Origin: Physcomitrium patens
Taxonomy: Eukaryota > Streptophyta > Bryopsida > Funariales > Funariaceae
NCBI RefSeq assembly: GCF_000002425.4
Contig: NC_037265.1
Coordinates: 12,728,330 to 12,792,329 of the forward strand
Reading direction: 5' to 3'
Length of the DNA stretch: 64,000 nucleotides
Shown: in pieces, positions 11,642 to 23,559 of the stretch
Numbering within the stretch: the stretch's first letter is position 1
Layout: each line of letters begins with the position of its first letter
Program-made: the position numbers and the translations under genes
Notes under the pieces: generated by a model
Database searches by the model: none
What the model was told of the DNA's origin: nothing
The model's input: the letters and a program-made list of their open reading frames with translations, nothing else

Positions 11642-13037
11642 AGGATATACAATATTAGGATTATAATTTTAATAATGGCTTGTTCTATTTCAAGAAGTAA
11701 ATTTATGTATCCAACAATGCTAAACTCTAAATACGCATTCTTCAAAAGGGACATGACATCCAAATATCTAGACATCTATGACAAGAAAAGATTCTAAAAT
11801 AGATCTCAAGGACATGATTTTAGGCAGATTTGGATCATGATATTCAAGCCTTTTTATACTCTTGCGAGTCATGTCAACATAATAAAGCACACAAAACAGC
11901 GTCTCTTAGACTATTGCAGCCAATTCCACTACCTACAACATATTGGGAGCAGGTGACTATGAATCTCATTATGTATTTACCATAGATACCTCATAGTTAT
12001 ACGGTGATTGCCGTCTTTGTGAAAGGACTCTCAAAGCAACTTTACTTGGCCTTAAAGCATTCAAATATTAATGCCCTAATGCTTGTATAAATCTTCTTTA
12101 ATACTGTCTTTCAAATTGAGATCTATACTTCACTGGAAGTTTTTCATAAGTCTTGTTTAAGCTACTAAATACATGACTTGCCATATCTACAACCTTCTAT
12201 ATTTAAATAGATGGACAAACAGAGCATACAAATTGGATGTTGGAAGATATATTGCAAGCATTTGTAGTAGTTCATTATAATGATTAGGATGAATACTTCA
12301 TGGCCTTGGAGTTTGCTTACAATAATGGTATTCAAGCAAGTATCAATTATTCACCATTTTTTTTTAATGCATGTCAACATCCAATTATACTAATAATTCT
12401 CCATTATTTCATTCATATCAACAACTCAACAATGGAAGAATTTATACAATGGCTTACAATGGCCTTACAAGAAGCACAATATTGCCTCCTTATTGCATAG
12501 AATTGATAGAAGCAGTAGGTGGATAACCATCAGCAACATAAGACCTTCCAAGAGGATGATCAAGTGTTACTCTTTAATACCAACTTATCACTTGCTACAT
12601 CAATTCAAATTCATAAACTAGCACCTTCATGGCTTGGACTTTTTTGCATTTCTACAATGATTTTTGATATTGTATACTACCTCAAACTTTTGCTACATGT
12701 TTAAGTCTATTCAATCTTCCATATTTTGTAATTGAAAGAATTTCATATCAAGCTAAAGTACTTTTTGGATCAATACCAACTACTACCACCACCACCACCA
12801 CTACCAATTGTAATTGATGATCAACAAGAATATGAAGTGGATAATATTTTGGAGCATCACTATCTTCATTGTAGTAGTAGATGTTGATAATTTCAATATA
12901 AAGTTCTTTAGAAAGGTTATTCCATTTACGATACAACATAAAAACTTGTGTAAAACCTCATCTATTGCCAAGAAACAATATGGAGATACCATCAAGAGCA
13001 AAATGAGGACGTTTTACATTAATAGAGGAGGATTAAC
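11642..13037 (+). pseudogene. E integrase, chromodomain start and polypurine tract
   Basis: Integrase pieces include CQHNKAHKTASLRLLQPIPL (about 11875), a WEQVTMNLI segment with the expected first Asp changed to Asn, and ALEFAYNNGIQASINYSPFF (about 12303). A Pro-rich linker (PPPPPLPIVIDDQQEYEVD) at about 12785-12840 resembles the entry to an integrase-fused chromodomain; the rest is garbled. A purine tract (AATAGAGGAGGATTAA, about 13021-13036) precedes the 3' LTR. Confidence 0.7.
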
Positions 13038-13584
13038 TGTAACATGGTATAGATAAGATAATTTTATAAATAATTAAAACCATGGAAGTTTTTGGAATTA
13101 AGATTAGGATAATAGACTAGGTAGGATCTATTGTGAAACATTCTAGAGAGAGTTTAGGATGGTTATTTAGATGGAGTCCAATAAAGAACCTTCTAGAGAA
13201 AGCTTAGGATGATTATTTAAGTAGGACCTCCTATAAAATCTTCTAAAAAAAGATTTTGAGGCAATTATTTAGATAGAACCTACCACCTATGAATATTTTA
13301 GAAAGCCCAAGGTGGTAGGATAAGATATAAATAGGAATAGCCAAGGCCTTTTGGAGCATCTAATCAAATATGGCTTCGGATCCTTTTTCTTAATAAAATT
13401 TTATATCTTTCTATTTAATTCTACTTTGTTCTATTTCTGTTAACTTAGTTTTGTCTTCCATGTCCTATTCTATTTACTTCCATTCAATTTTGTTCTATTT
13501 TGTTTATCTTATTTTGTCATAAAGCTTTATGTTGATATAGATTAGAAGGATTTTGGATTTTTGAAATAGTCTAGTCTTATTTCA
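13038..13584 (+). repeat. E 3' LTR
   Basis: 547 bp beginning TGTAACATGGTATAG, ending CTTATTTCA, homologous to 6622-7225. It is followed by the TSD copy ATAGT. Confidence 0.82.
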
Positions 13585-14814
13585 ATAGTTCTTCCGGAAT
13601 AGGTAATGGTTGAAGAAGTCCATAAGGTTGAAGACGTGGAGTTTTGGATCTTAAACAAATATCATATGATTATACAAAGTCTTTGATTGCCTTTCATAAT
13701 TGAATCTACTAAATAAATTTAGATATTAACTCAAAAGTCTTATTGTATATAAAATATCCAGCTATTCAAAAGTCATGACAAGCTTGAAGAATATATAATT
13801 GTGCTTTGTATTTTGGAATGTATAATCATACCTTGATATAAATTAAATTATTTTTAAACTCAAATTTAAGAGTATTATGAGACTTAAAAGAATTATTCTT
13901 GATATTATGAGCAAGAAGAACAAAAGACATATTTCATTGAATTTTCTTGACAAAGATTGAATCAACAATTAATATTGATTCTATTACTTGAAGATGAAAA
14001 TACTTTGGCTTCAAGAGAATTATTCTTTATTGATCAAAAGTTATATCTCCTTCTTGTAGTCCAAGATAAGAATGTCTAAAAATGGCATATGATAAATCTT
14101 ATTTTTTAGATCTATATATGATCTTGAAATCAAATCTTAATAAAAACATATTCTAATAGATTTAGTGGCGATTCCAAATATGTGCAAACATAAAATACTT
14201 AAGGTTCTAATGATCTATATATACAATAATTGGACTAGAAGTGCATTCTAAATAATAACACCATTCTTGAAATGAATCCACAATTCCAAGAAGCTCTTTT
14301 TATGGATCTCGTACTTAATTTTATTTGCTAAAAAATTCCTAGAATAAAAAAAACTATGTAGAGCTTATCATTTATTCTTATTTGTGATAAAACAATACCT
14401 ATAACAAAATTTGATGTGTCTGTTTGAATGAAGAATGCCTTAAAAAAATTAAAAAGATACAAAAATTGATATAGAAATGAATAATATCTTCAAGATTTCA
14501 AAAGATATTTTTATTTCTTTCCTCCACTGAAGTTTGTCTTTGTATGTCAAACGTATAAGAAGAGCCACAACTTGAAAAATATTTTTGATGAAGATTTGAT
14601 AATAATTGGCAAATTTTAAAAAATATTGTATATTTCTTAAAAATTTTGGAACCTTCCAATCCATGATAGTCTAAACCATCTTAGGATCTATCATTAATCC
14701 TTTGTTGGAAATGTTGTATCCTATGAAATCAACTTGAGTAGTATAGAATACATATTTTTTTTTTATCTTTACATATAATCTTATATCTCTAAGTTTTTGT
14801 AACACATGACAAAC
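13585..14814 (-). pseudogene. F RT end, RNase H and integrase start (between E and G1)
   Basis: The minus strand gives RT/RNase H homology: FLRNIQYFLKFANYYQIFIKN then RLTYKDKLQWRKEI (14664-14449), matching the 'SFLGFANYYRRFI' connection found after Ty3 RTs. Further left it becomes RNase H and the N-terminal half of integrase, ending where E is inserted. Above 14664 the frame continues up to the G1 insertion at 14814. Many stops are present. Confidence 0.7.
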
Positions 14815-15247
14815 TATCACAAACATATACATTCATTCCAATAGTTATTTATATGATTAGATAAAAGTAGCTAAATATAGATTAATTTTATAGTCTTTTA
14901 GAAAAGCTTCTTAGAAGCTTTATAGATGTAGATTTGACTTTAGATATGTTTGTAGGTTAGAAACTTGGCCAAAAAGTTAACCTTGTATTGGTAGCTTGTA
15001 GAACAAGTTAACTCCGTATACTAGCTTGTGGAATAAGGTAATTATGTGGTGCATTCATAGATAACTTCCTTTACAAGTTAAGACATGTGACTAACAAAGT
15101 CAATATGTTTTAGAGATCTTATAGGATATCACCATGTAGCTCTTAGCCAATTCAATATTATATCATCTTTGACTAACTTTCTAATTCCTTTCAGTGATAC
15201 AAGAGTGTATTGTCAATCTTCTTCCTTTGAAATTCATATCCTTGATA
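14815..15247 (+). repeat. G1 5' LTR (internally deleted)
   Basis: 433 bp against 518 bp for the 3' LTR. The missing block lies after position about 15150, where the 3' LTR has the TATATATAG segment. Starts TATCACAAACATATAC and ends CCTTGATA, decayed from TGTCATGGACATATAC...CCTTAACA. Confidence 0.8.
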
Positions 15248-15497
15248 GTTTGACAAGAGTTCTAATATAATATTTTCATCTTTTTTTAGAAGTAAGTGGA
15301 TTATCCCACACTTCTATTGTTGTATTTTAAAGATTATAAACTACTTACTTTTAAACAAAAATCTTGTTTTTTAATACTGATCTTTTCTTTAAAGAAGATA
15401 GATTACCCTCTTTGTGGAAATTTTTATTAGAGGTTGTAAATTATCCTCCTCCAATTTAAATTTTTGAATTTATTTAAACTATATATAGAAAAAAGAT

Positions 15498-16370
15498 ATG
15501 GATGCTATTCATAGCAGAAGTGAGAATAGATTTGTAACTATTGCAAGTCTTCATGAGCTTGTCAACACTCTTAAGGAAGAAATTTCATGCATCACCAATA
15601 TCAACCATGAGATCACTACTTCTATACCTATGAAAAAAGTCAAGAATCTATATCAAAAAGTTGTTTAGTTGAGGAAAATAAGTTGATCAGCTCCACAACC
15701 AAATTCAGGGGGTCTTGCTTATACAAGCTCAAGAGAGGCAAGACTTAGTGTTCTTGAGAAGTTTGATAGAATAAGATCAAAATTTTAAAGGTTTTTACAA
15801 CAAGTTAAGCTCTACTTAAGGTTACACCCTATTCAATACACGGATGGATTTACTCAAGTTCGCTTCATAGGCGCACTTCTATTTGGAAGTATTTTTTTTA
15901 GTTTGTACCTTTGGAGGAAAAGGATTCACGACTTCTTTATGATTTAAATTCATTCTTAGAAGTATTTATGGCTACATTTGAAAAAAAAGATCGAGAACAA
16001 GTAGCAGAGATCAAATTCTTATCTTTATGATAAAGATCATGACCAACCATTATAAATGTTGTTGAATTCTAAAACCTGGCTTGTAACTTAGACTAGAATG
16101 ACAAAGCACTTATTAATCAATTTTGATATGGATTAATTGATAGTGTTAAAGATTTACTATTAATAATATCAAAAATAGAAACTTTGAAACAATTTATTAC
16201 TCAAGCCATTGCATGTAAAAATTAATTATTTGAAAAGTATTAAGAATAAAGACTTGGCAAAAGAAGAACAAGTCAAGTAATGACAGCACCTCTCAAGTTT
16301 TTTGAAACATATTCATTAAGGCCAGAACCAATGCAAATTGATACGATATCTTTTTAAATCTCTCACGGAG
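15498..16370 (+). pseudogene. G1 gag
   Basis: From ATG 15498 the frame reads MDAIHSRSENRFVTIASLHE, which matches F's gag on the opposite strand (22.07-21.95 kb). Retrotransposon Gag-like sequence follows to about 16370 with several stops. No intact zinc knuckle was found. Confidence 0.6.
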
Positions 16371-16537
16371 TAAGAAAAGACTCGACGTCGCTAAGAGGGT
16401 TCATGTTTATATTATGGAGAAGTTAAGCTCACTACTCAATATTTTCCAAAGAAGCAACACAATTACAAAATGGGGAGCATAATTACCAAAGAAGATAATA
16501 TGTTGAAAAATAATTTTTTCTAGCTACAATAAAGGCT

Positions 16538-16894
16538 ATGTGGTTGGAATCATGTACAATATCTAGTAAAGGTCCTATTCTATTTTTAGATCCCTCAATT
16601 TTTTTTATAATAGATACGTATTTAGGACCTAAAAATCACAAAGTCTTTGTCTTATTAGATTCAAGAGCCTCAACCTATTTTATAGACAAAGATTTTGTCA
16701 AAAATCAAAAAATAGCTGTAGTCAAGAAAACTAAACTTGTATATGTAGAACTCATAGATGGTCGTTCGTTGTCTTTTGAAAATATTATCTATGATATTTT
16801 TCTTTTAAATATAGCAATTAAAGATCATAATAATATAGTAGTATTTAATATAATAAGATTTTTTTCTAATTTGATTATTTTAGGATTATCATAG
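16538..16894 (+). pseudogene. G1 aspartic protease remnant
   Basis: An open frame of 118 codons contains YLGPKNHKVFVLLDSRAST. The DSG(A) catalytic triad has become DSR. The homologous F segment (about 20.97-20.86 kb, minus) reads LLDSKVST. Both have lost the glycine. Confidence 0.7.
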
Positions 16895-17129
16895 CTAGAA
16901 AAATATAATCTTCAAATAAATTGGATTTTTTATAACCTTAATTTTTCTAGTAGTATAATCCAAGATCAAGTTAATGAAATAAAAGTATATAAGTCTAATA
17001 TATCCAAATCTTTATTGATATATGCAAGAGCTTTCATCCATGCTGCAAAAGAAGGATCATTTTTTGCTATACATACTATGCCCATTTCTAATAATTAAAA
17101 AACATCAAGTGGTATTCCTAACCAATATT

Positions 17130-17560
17130 AAGAATTCTAAGATGTTTTTGAAAAGAAGAATGTAGATACTCTTTTAGAACATCAATCTTATGATTGTTCA
17201 ATTGATCTAAAAGAAAGAACTCAATTACCATTCAGACCAATCTATAGCTTATTGCAGAATGAGTTGGTTGTATTAAAAGAGTACATTGATGAAAACTTGG
17301 AAAAAAACTTCAAATGCCATTCTAAAACTTTAGTCGAGGCTCCTATCTTATTTGTGAAGAAAAAAGACAGATTTGTGCAAATGTATATAGATTATCAAGG
17401 ACTCAATAAGATCACTATAAAAAATAAGTATCATTTGCCTTTGATTTCAAGACTTCTTGACCAACTCAATCAAGCAAAGGTCTATACCAAAATAGATCTA
17501 CAAGGAGCATACAACTTAATTTGTATCAAAGAAAGAGATGAATAGAATACTATTTTTTGA
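17130..17560 (+). pseudogene. G1 reverse transcriptase, N-terminal half
   Basis: Contains the RT fingers patterns [35 protein letters not shown] and YTKIDLQGAYNLI (17252-17545). The sequence stops before the catalytic DD motif; the palm, RNase H and N-terminal integrase are missing, replaced by the D/G LTR cluster. Confidence 0.78.
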
Positions 17561-18207
17561 ACTTAGTCTTTCTTATCTAAAGACTTAATTGAGCAATTAG
17601 TGACAGTCAAGAGCCCAGTGCTATCAAGGACATAAATCTCGAAGAAAGGGAATCCTCAATATACTCTTCTATTATTGAAGAGAACTAAAAAGTCACTCAA
17701 AAGGTGATGTAATATTAACTAGAATGGCTATTGCCAAAAATAAGAAGACTAAAAAGTCTTGAAACAAGACTAAGACTAGAAAGGTGTTGTCAAGAGTAAA
17801 GAAGGCTTCACTCTTGCCTCCATATATACTATCTAACTAAGAGCTATGTGGTAATGTCCTATAGGACCTTCAACATATGTTGACTTTATTAGCCATATGT
17901 CTTATCTTGCAAGGTAAGTTATTTATGTATGTGCCACATAATTGACTTGTTTCACAAGCTACTACATGGAGATAACTTGTTTCACAAGCTACCAATACAT
18001 GGTTAGATTTTTCGCCAAGTTTCTAACCTACAAACACATCTAAAGTTAAAAAGTGCATCTATGAAGCTTACGAGAAGCTTTCTTAGAAGAATTTATGAAA
18101 TTATTTTATATTTACCTACTTCTACTTAATCATACAAGTAGCTATTGACATAAATATATATATCCATGACAAGTGCTTTCTTGAAGCAAATTCTCTCTAC
18201 CTTGACA
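17561..18207 (-). repeat. Truncated orphan D LTR (third copy), split by a G solo LTR
   Basis: Flanks 17561-17621 and 18172-18207 together match the reverse complement of the first roughly 90 bp of the D LTR (TTAATTGAGCAATTAGTGAC, then TTTCTTGAAGCAAATTCTCT and CTTGACA). The rest of D is gone, probably with the same deletion that removed G1's RT palm and RNase H. Confidence 0.65.
17622..18171 (-). mobile_element. Solo G-family LTR
   Basis: 550 bp in F orientation (TATCAAGGACATAAATCTCG...ATATATATCCATGACA). It is flanked by a perfect 5-bp TSD AGTGC (17617-17621 and 18172-18176), and no internal region is present. It is the deepest insertion in the left stack. Confidence 0.88.
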
Positions 18208-19079
18208 ATAGATCTTCTAATCTCAGGTTCATATGACTCTATATTTGCAATCATAGATCATTTCACCAAAATTGCATATTTTGTATCATGTACAAAATCT
18301 ATTTCAAGTGAAAAAAGAGCTAAGCTTTTCATTGACAATTTCTATGGCTATCATGGATTACCAAAGGATATTATATTGGATAGGAAGACTCAATTTGTTT
18401 CAAGATTTTAGAAAATCCTATTCAAGATTCTAAAGGTAGATATAAAGCTTTTATCGACTTTTCATCCTCAAATTGATGGATAAACGAAATAGGTGAATCA
18501 AGTTCTAAAGTAGTGTTTGAGGTGTACCATCAACTGTCATCAAGATGACTAGACACCTTTTTTAGCATTGGCAGAATTTACATAAAATAATTTGGTACAT
18601 TCTTCTACTCAAGAAATACCTTTTTTTGCCAATTATAGTTATCATCTATAACTCGATACTTTTGACTTTTCAAAAGTTAATATCCCTATGATGAAAGTTT
18701 AAGTAAATCGTTTGTTAAAGCTACATGCAACAATGAAGATACAATTAAAGAAATCTCAAGAATGACAAAAGATCAATATAGATGCCTATTGCAAGGAGCA
18801 ACCATAATTCAACATATGTGACAAGGTATGATAATTTTGTTGCAATATCAAAACTACTCATTTTTGTAATAAATTGGACTATTGTAGGTTGAAACTTTTT
18901 TCTATTTGTGAACAAATCAATCATGTTGCTTATTGATTATATCTATCAAAATCTATGAAGATCCACCTTGTATTTTATATATCCATTTTTGAGCCATATT
19001 AGACAGTGAATATCTTAGAATGAAGACAAATGCCACCTCCTCCTATAAAAGTGAATAATAATTAAGAGTTTGAGATAGT
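18208..19079 (+). pseudogene. G1 integrase core
   Basis: Contains SGSYDSIFAIIDHFTKIAYF, FYGYHGLPKDIILDRKTQFV (second catalytic Asp) and then a decayed ...HPQIDG-like segment around 18465. The first catalytic Asp is at the D-LTR junction. In-frame stops after 18411 break it. Confidence 0.72.
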
Positions 19080-19080
19080 A

Positions 19081-19242
19081 GAAGTCTTAGATTTAAGGTA
19101 GCATCGAAATAGGTTAGAATATCTTGTTCATTGGTATGGATATGATATTAGTGAATACACATGGGAACCAACAAAGAATCTTACAAATACAACAAAGATG
19201 ATTGATGCCTTTCATCGACGACACCTATCAAAATTAAGATGA
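19081..19242 (+). pseudogene. G1 chromodomain
   Basis: The frame reads EVLDLR, a stop, then RNRLEYLVHWYGYDISEYTW followed by EP and a C-terminal helix ending RRHLSKLR and a stop. This is the canonical chromodomain pattern (YLVKWxGY...TWEP) fused after integrase in chromoviruses, where it can direct integration to marked chromatin. One in-frame TAG lies before the core. Confidence 0.85.
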
Positions 19243-19295
19243 ATAATTGTAAAGATCTATGAAAGATAATGACTACTCTTCTTGGAAATCATCCT

Positions 19296-19310
19296 TAGAA
19301 GAAGGGGTAA
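19296..19310 (+). other. G1 polypurine tract
   Basis: TAGAAGAAGGGGTAA lies immediately before the 3' LTR; it would serve as the plus-strand primer. F has the related AGAAGAAGGAATAA. Confidence 0.7.
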
Positions 19311-19828
19311 TATCATGGACATATACATTTATTCTAATAGTTACTTATATAATTAGGTAGAAGTAGCTAAATATAGATTAATTTCATAAAGTCTTCTAGA
19401 TGAGCTTCTTAGAAGCTTCATAGATGTGGTTTTGACTTTAGATATATTTTTAGATTAAAAACTTAACCAATAAGTTAACCACGTGTTGGTAGCTTCTAGA
19501 ATAAGTTAACTATGTGGCGATACATAGATAACTTACTTTGCAAGTTAAGACATGTGATTAAAAAAGTCAACATGTTTTAGAAGTCCTATAGGATATCGCC
19601 ATGTAGCTCCTACTTAAGAGTATATATAGAAGTAAGAGTGAAGCCTTCTTCATTCTTTTTAATGCCTTTCTAGGCCTTAGTCTTATTTTAAGACTTTCTA
19701 GACTTCTTATTTTTGGTATTAGCCATTTTAATTTAATATTATATCATATTTGAATGACTTTCTAGTTTCTTTCAATGACACAAGAGTGTATTGAGGATTT
19801 TCTTTCTTCGAGATTCATGTCCTTAACA
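19311..19828 (+). repeat. G1 3' LTR
   Basis: 518 bp, TATCATGGACATATAC...ATGTCCTTAACA, followed by TSD CAAAC. A TATATATAG at about 19621-19630 is a plausible TATA box of the LTR promoter, and is missing from the 5' LTR. Confidence 0.85.
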
Positions 19829-19833
19829 CAAAC

Positions 19834-21050
19834 ATGAAATTTATATTTTACTATGTTCTTGTAATAAATTAGAATGTTGTTTAAATAAAAGATAATAAAA
19901 TCATCAAGAAACTCATTAAAAACATCATTCATGAAATATTAAAAAATAACTAGTGTATCTATGAATCTAAAAAATATGACATTATATTCAAAATATCCAT
20001 ACCTAATTTGAAAAGTAATCTTCCACTCATCTCTGTTTTTTAATGGACACTAGGTTATATACTCTTCATAGATCTATTTTTATATAAATCTTTGATAGAT
20101 TGAGTTAATAAGAAGTCTAGAAATCAAAGGTAGGAGATATCTATTATTAATAGTAATCTTATTAAGTCCTTAATAGTCTATGCACATCTACAAAGATTAA
20201 TATTTTTTCTTTATAAATAAGATAGAAACTCTTGTTAGAGATTTTAAGTAGTGTATGAAGTTTTTAGTCAAGTTTTCATTAATATACTCTTTTAGTGTAG
20301 CCAATTCATTTCATCATAAGCTATAGATTGGTTCAAATAATAATTGAGTTTTTTTATATAAAACAGTTGTATAATCATAAGGTCAATGCTTTGAAAGAAT
20401 ATCAACATTTTTTTTTTCAAAAACATTCTAGAAATCTTGATACTAGGTAGGAATATTACTTGATATCTTTCTTTTATTAAAAATAGATGTGGTAATATAG
20501 CAAAAGATGGTCCTTTTTTTATTGCATGTATGAAAGTTTTTGCACATATTAATAAAGGTTGTTTGTATTAGACTTACTTATTTTTATTTTATTATCAAAA
20601 TTTTGGATTAAACTATAAAAAAAATTAAAGTTACAAAAAATCCAATCTATCTAATGGTTATATTTTTTTAACGATAATAATTTTAAAATAATTAGATTAG
20701 AGAGAGATCTTATCATATTAAATAATATTATATTATTATGATTTTTAATTATTATATTTAAAAGAATAGTCTCAAGTGTAATATTTTTAGATGACAACAA
20801 ATTTCCATCTATGATTTCTACATATACGGATTTAATTTTCTTGACTAAAGATATTTCTTGTTTTTTAACAAAGTCTTTGTCTATAGAATAGGTTGAGACT
20901 TTTGAATCTAATAATACAAAGACTTTGTAATTTTTTGGTCCTAAATATATGTCTATTGTAAAATAAGATGAGGAATCTAAAGAAAATTAGGACCTTCATT
21001 AGATGTTGCATATGATTTCAGCTGCACTATCCCTATTATAGCTTAAGAAA
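19834..21050 (-). pseudogene. F reverse transcriptase and protease
   Basis: The minus strand contains decayed RT motifs from about 20.4 to 19.83 kb, ending near the catalytic region where G1 inserted. The protease segment (about 20.97-20.86 kb) reads IYLGPKNYKVFVLLDS, matching G1's protease. No frame longer than 60 codons survives. Confidence 0.65.
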
Positions 21051-22325
21051 TTTGTTTTTTGATACATTGTATTTTTTGGCAATTGTGCACCTCATTTTGT
21101 AATTACATTACTTCCTTAGATAATATTGAGCAGTGTTCTTAGCTTCTCTATAATATAAGCATAAATCCTCTCAATGACATCAAATCTTTTTCTACTCCAT
21201 AAGAAATTTAAAATAAAATTTATCAATTTGCATTGATTCCGACCTTGATGAATAAGTATTTGATAACTTAGAAACTACCATCATGACTTGACTTGTTTCT
21301 CTCCAACAAAGTATTTTTTTTATACTTTTCAAATAATTAATTATTATATTTAATAGCTTAATTAATAAATTATTCTAAAGATTCTACTTTTGACATTATC
21401 AATAACAAGTCTTGGACATTATCCTTTAATCCATATCAAATTTCATTGATAAAAGTGTCGTCATTCCAGTCCACATTACAAACGATATTTTAGAATTCAG
21501 CAACATCTAAGATAGCTAACTATTATCCTTGCTATAAAGATAAAAGCTTAGTTTCTACTACTCTTTCTCAATCACTATTTCCAAATGTAGCCATAAACAC
21601 TTCTAGGAATGAATTCAAATCATAAAGCACTTGCAAATCCTTTTCTATTAACAATACAAATCAAGAAAGAATACTTCTACATAAACGTATACTTATAAAT
21701 CCAACTTGAGTAAATCCATCATAATATTGGAAGAAATACAACCTTAAATAGAGCTTCACTTATTGCAAAATTCCTTAAAATTTTGATCTCGTTTCATCAA
21801 ACTTATTGGACATATTAATCCATCTTTTCTTCATACTTATAAAAGCAAAACTTCCTAAATTTGGTTCTAAGGTCAATTTACTTGTTTCCTTCAACTACAC
21901 AACTTCTTGTTATAAGTTTTGAATTTCTTTCATAGGCATAGAATTAGTGTTTCCATGGTTGGCATTAGTGATGCATGAAATTTCTACTCTAAGAGTATTG
22001 ACAAATTTATGAAGATTTGTAATAGTTCTAAATCTATTCTCACTTCCACCAAGTATAGCATCTATAATTTTTCCTTCTATTTTAAACAACTTAACAAATT
22101 CACAAGTCAAATTAGAGGAGGATAGTCTGCAACTTCTTATATCAAATGAAAATTTCCACAAAGAGAGATAATTCGCTCTCTTTAAGAAAAAAAATTGTAT
22201 TAAAAAACTAAATATTTGTTTAAAAGTGGATAATCCACGACCTTTAAAATAAAATAATAAAAGTGGAGTAATCCACTCACTTCTAAAACAAAATAAGAAC
22301 AAAAAGTTTAGTAGTCTTGTCAAAC
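21051..22325 (-). pseudogene. F gag
   Basis: The longest surviving frame (22365-21910) contains GGSENRFRTITNLHKFVNTL and SCITNANHGNTNSMPMK, the counterparts of G1's Gag N-terminus. Leftward are further Gag fragments with stops. The untranslated leader next to the 5' LTR is T-rich. Confidence 0.6.
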
Positions 22326-22853
22326 TATCAAGAATATAAAGCTTGAAGAAAGAAATCTTCAACACACTCTTATATTATTCAAAAGAACTAGAAAATTACT
22401 CGAAGATGGTATAATATTTAACTAAAATAGCTATTGCCAAAAATAAGAAAATTAGAAAGTCTTAAAACAAGACTGAGAATTAGAAAGGTATTGACAAGAG
22501 TGAAGAAGATTTCACTCTTGCCTCTATATATATTCTTAACTAGGAGCTCCATGGCGATATCCTACATGACCTCCAAAACGTATTTACTTTGCAAGACACA
22601 TATCTTAACTTACAAAGTAAGTTTTTATATGTACACAACATAGTTAGCTTGTTCCACAAGCTACCAATATATGGTTAATTTATTGATCAAGTTTCTATCC
22701 TACTAATCAACTACAAATACATACAAAATCAAAGCAACATCTATAAAGCTTCTAGGAACTTTTCCAAGAAAATATTTTGAAATAAATCTACTTTTATCTA
22801 CTTCTACTTAATCATATGAATAAATATTATAGTAAATATATATGTCTATGATA
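22326..22853 (-). repeat. F 5' LTR
   Basis: 528 bp, TATCAAGAATATAAAGCTTG...TCTATGATA on plus, homologous to 5896-6415. The outer flank CAAGC (22854-22858) matches the flank left of 5896, and the inner flank is CAAAC. Confidence 0.85.
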
Positions 22854-23559
22854 CAAGCGGTGAATACAAGAAGAAATCTAAATTTTTATTAAGAAATCCT
22901 TTGCATAACTAATTAATAAAAAGATGTAAGATTTTAGATTAAAATTTATTCCAACTTGTATAAAAAAATATTATATGAAGACTTATTCAGTTGAAAAAAA
23001 TAGAATTCACGTCTATGGAGTGTTATAGCCGACATGTGAGTCGAGCTTAGAAGATAACACAATACTCCATAGAAATAAATTCTATACTTATATAGACAAA
23101 AGTTTAATAAAAATCAAAATGCAATAGTCTTTAAAGATCACAAACTTGCATCCTAAAAATATAAAACATGTTTTTTCTAACTATGGTTTGATAATACTTT
23201 TACACAAATAAAACTCTATTTAAATATTTTAAAGATCTAATTTAAAATTATATTAATAATATAATTTAAGAATATTTCATTTAATAAGTATTAATATCAA
23301 ATATAAAATTTATTAAATAGTCAATTAATCAATAGATCTATCCAAATTAATAATATATGTTACTAAAAAAAAAGCAAAATTTCTTTTTTTTCTACATTTT
23401 AAATTCTACTATTTGATAGTGAATAGGATCAAAATCTAGAAGATTGAAAATAAAATTTGAATTTATTTTTAATTTAAAGAAAGATGAAAAATCATTTTAA
23501 ATCACCATTTAATAATTGATGGTAAAACATTGGCATCAAAGTTTATTTACATAAGGCAC
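22854..23559. other. AT-rich interval between F and B with one inverted repeat
   Basis: No coding sequence was found. The only structure seen is an imperfect inverted repeat at 23001-23084. The left edge is the original flank of F's insertion site. Confidence 0.55.
23001..23084. repeat. Imperfect inverted repeat (possible hairpin or MITE remnant)
   Basis: The left arm 23001-23026 and the right arm 23055-23084 (reverse complement) share TAGAATT, CTATGGAGT and GTTAT blocks in the same order, with a 28-nt loop. There are no terminal TA/TTA duplications I can define. Confidence 0.5.

Larger units (their letters stand above)
6622..13584 (+). mobile_element. Element E: plus-strand chromodomain-type Ty3 element
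   Basis: LTRs are 6622-7225 and 13038-13584. Flanking 5-bp repeats ATGGT (6617-6621) and ATAGT (13585-13589) differ by one G-to-A change. Order inside is PBS, gag, protease, RT, RNase H, orphan D LTR, integrase, Pro-rich linker with chromodomain start, polypurine tract. This is the Ty3/gypsy order. Stops and frameshifts throughout show an old copy. Confidence 0.85.
14815..19828 (+). mobile_element. Element G1: plus-strand chromodomain Ty3 element
   Basis: LTRs are 14815-15247 and 19311-19828, with a perfect 5-bp TSD CAAAC at 14810-14814 and 19829-19833. It interrupts the RT of F. Order: gag, protease, RT (first half), a deletion/insertion junction (truncated D LTR with a solo G LTR inside), integrase core, chromodomain, polypurine tract. 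It belongs to the same family as F but lies in the opposite orientation. Confidence 0.87.
5896..22853 (-). mobile_element. Element F: minus-strand chromovirus-like Ty3 element, interrupted
   Basis: Same-orientation LTRs at 5896-6415 and 22326-22853 are flanked by CAAGC at 5891-5895 and again at 22854-22858, so they are the two ends of one insertion although 17 kb apart. On the minus strand the order is gag (about 22.3-21.1 kb), protease (about 20.9 kb), RT/RNase H (20.4-19.8 and 14.8-13.9 kb), then integrase (13.6 and 6.6-6.4 kb). E (6622-13584) and G1 (14815-19828) are later insertions. F is the same family as G1: gag and protease segments match and the LTRs are alike. All frames are broken. 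Confidence 0.85.

Noticed and set aside
12748..12939. Poly-Val/poly-Pro ORF as a small gene
   Set aside because: It is the antisense of the Pro-rich linker before E's chromodomain (ACC repeats).
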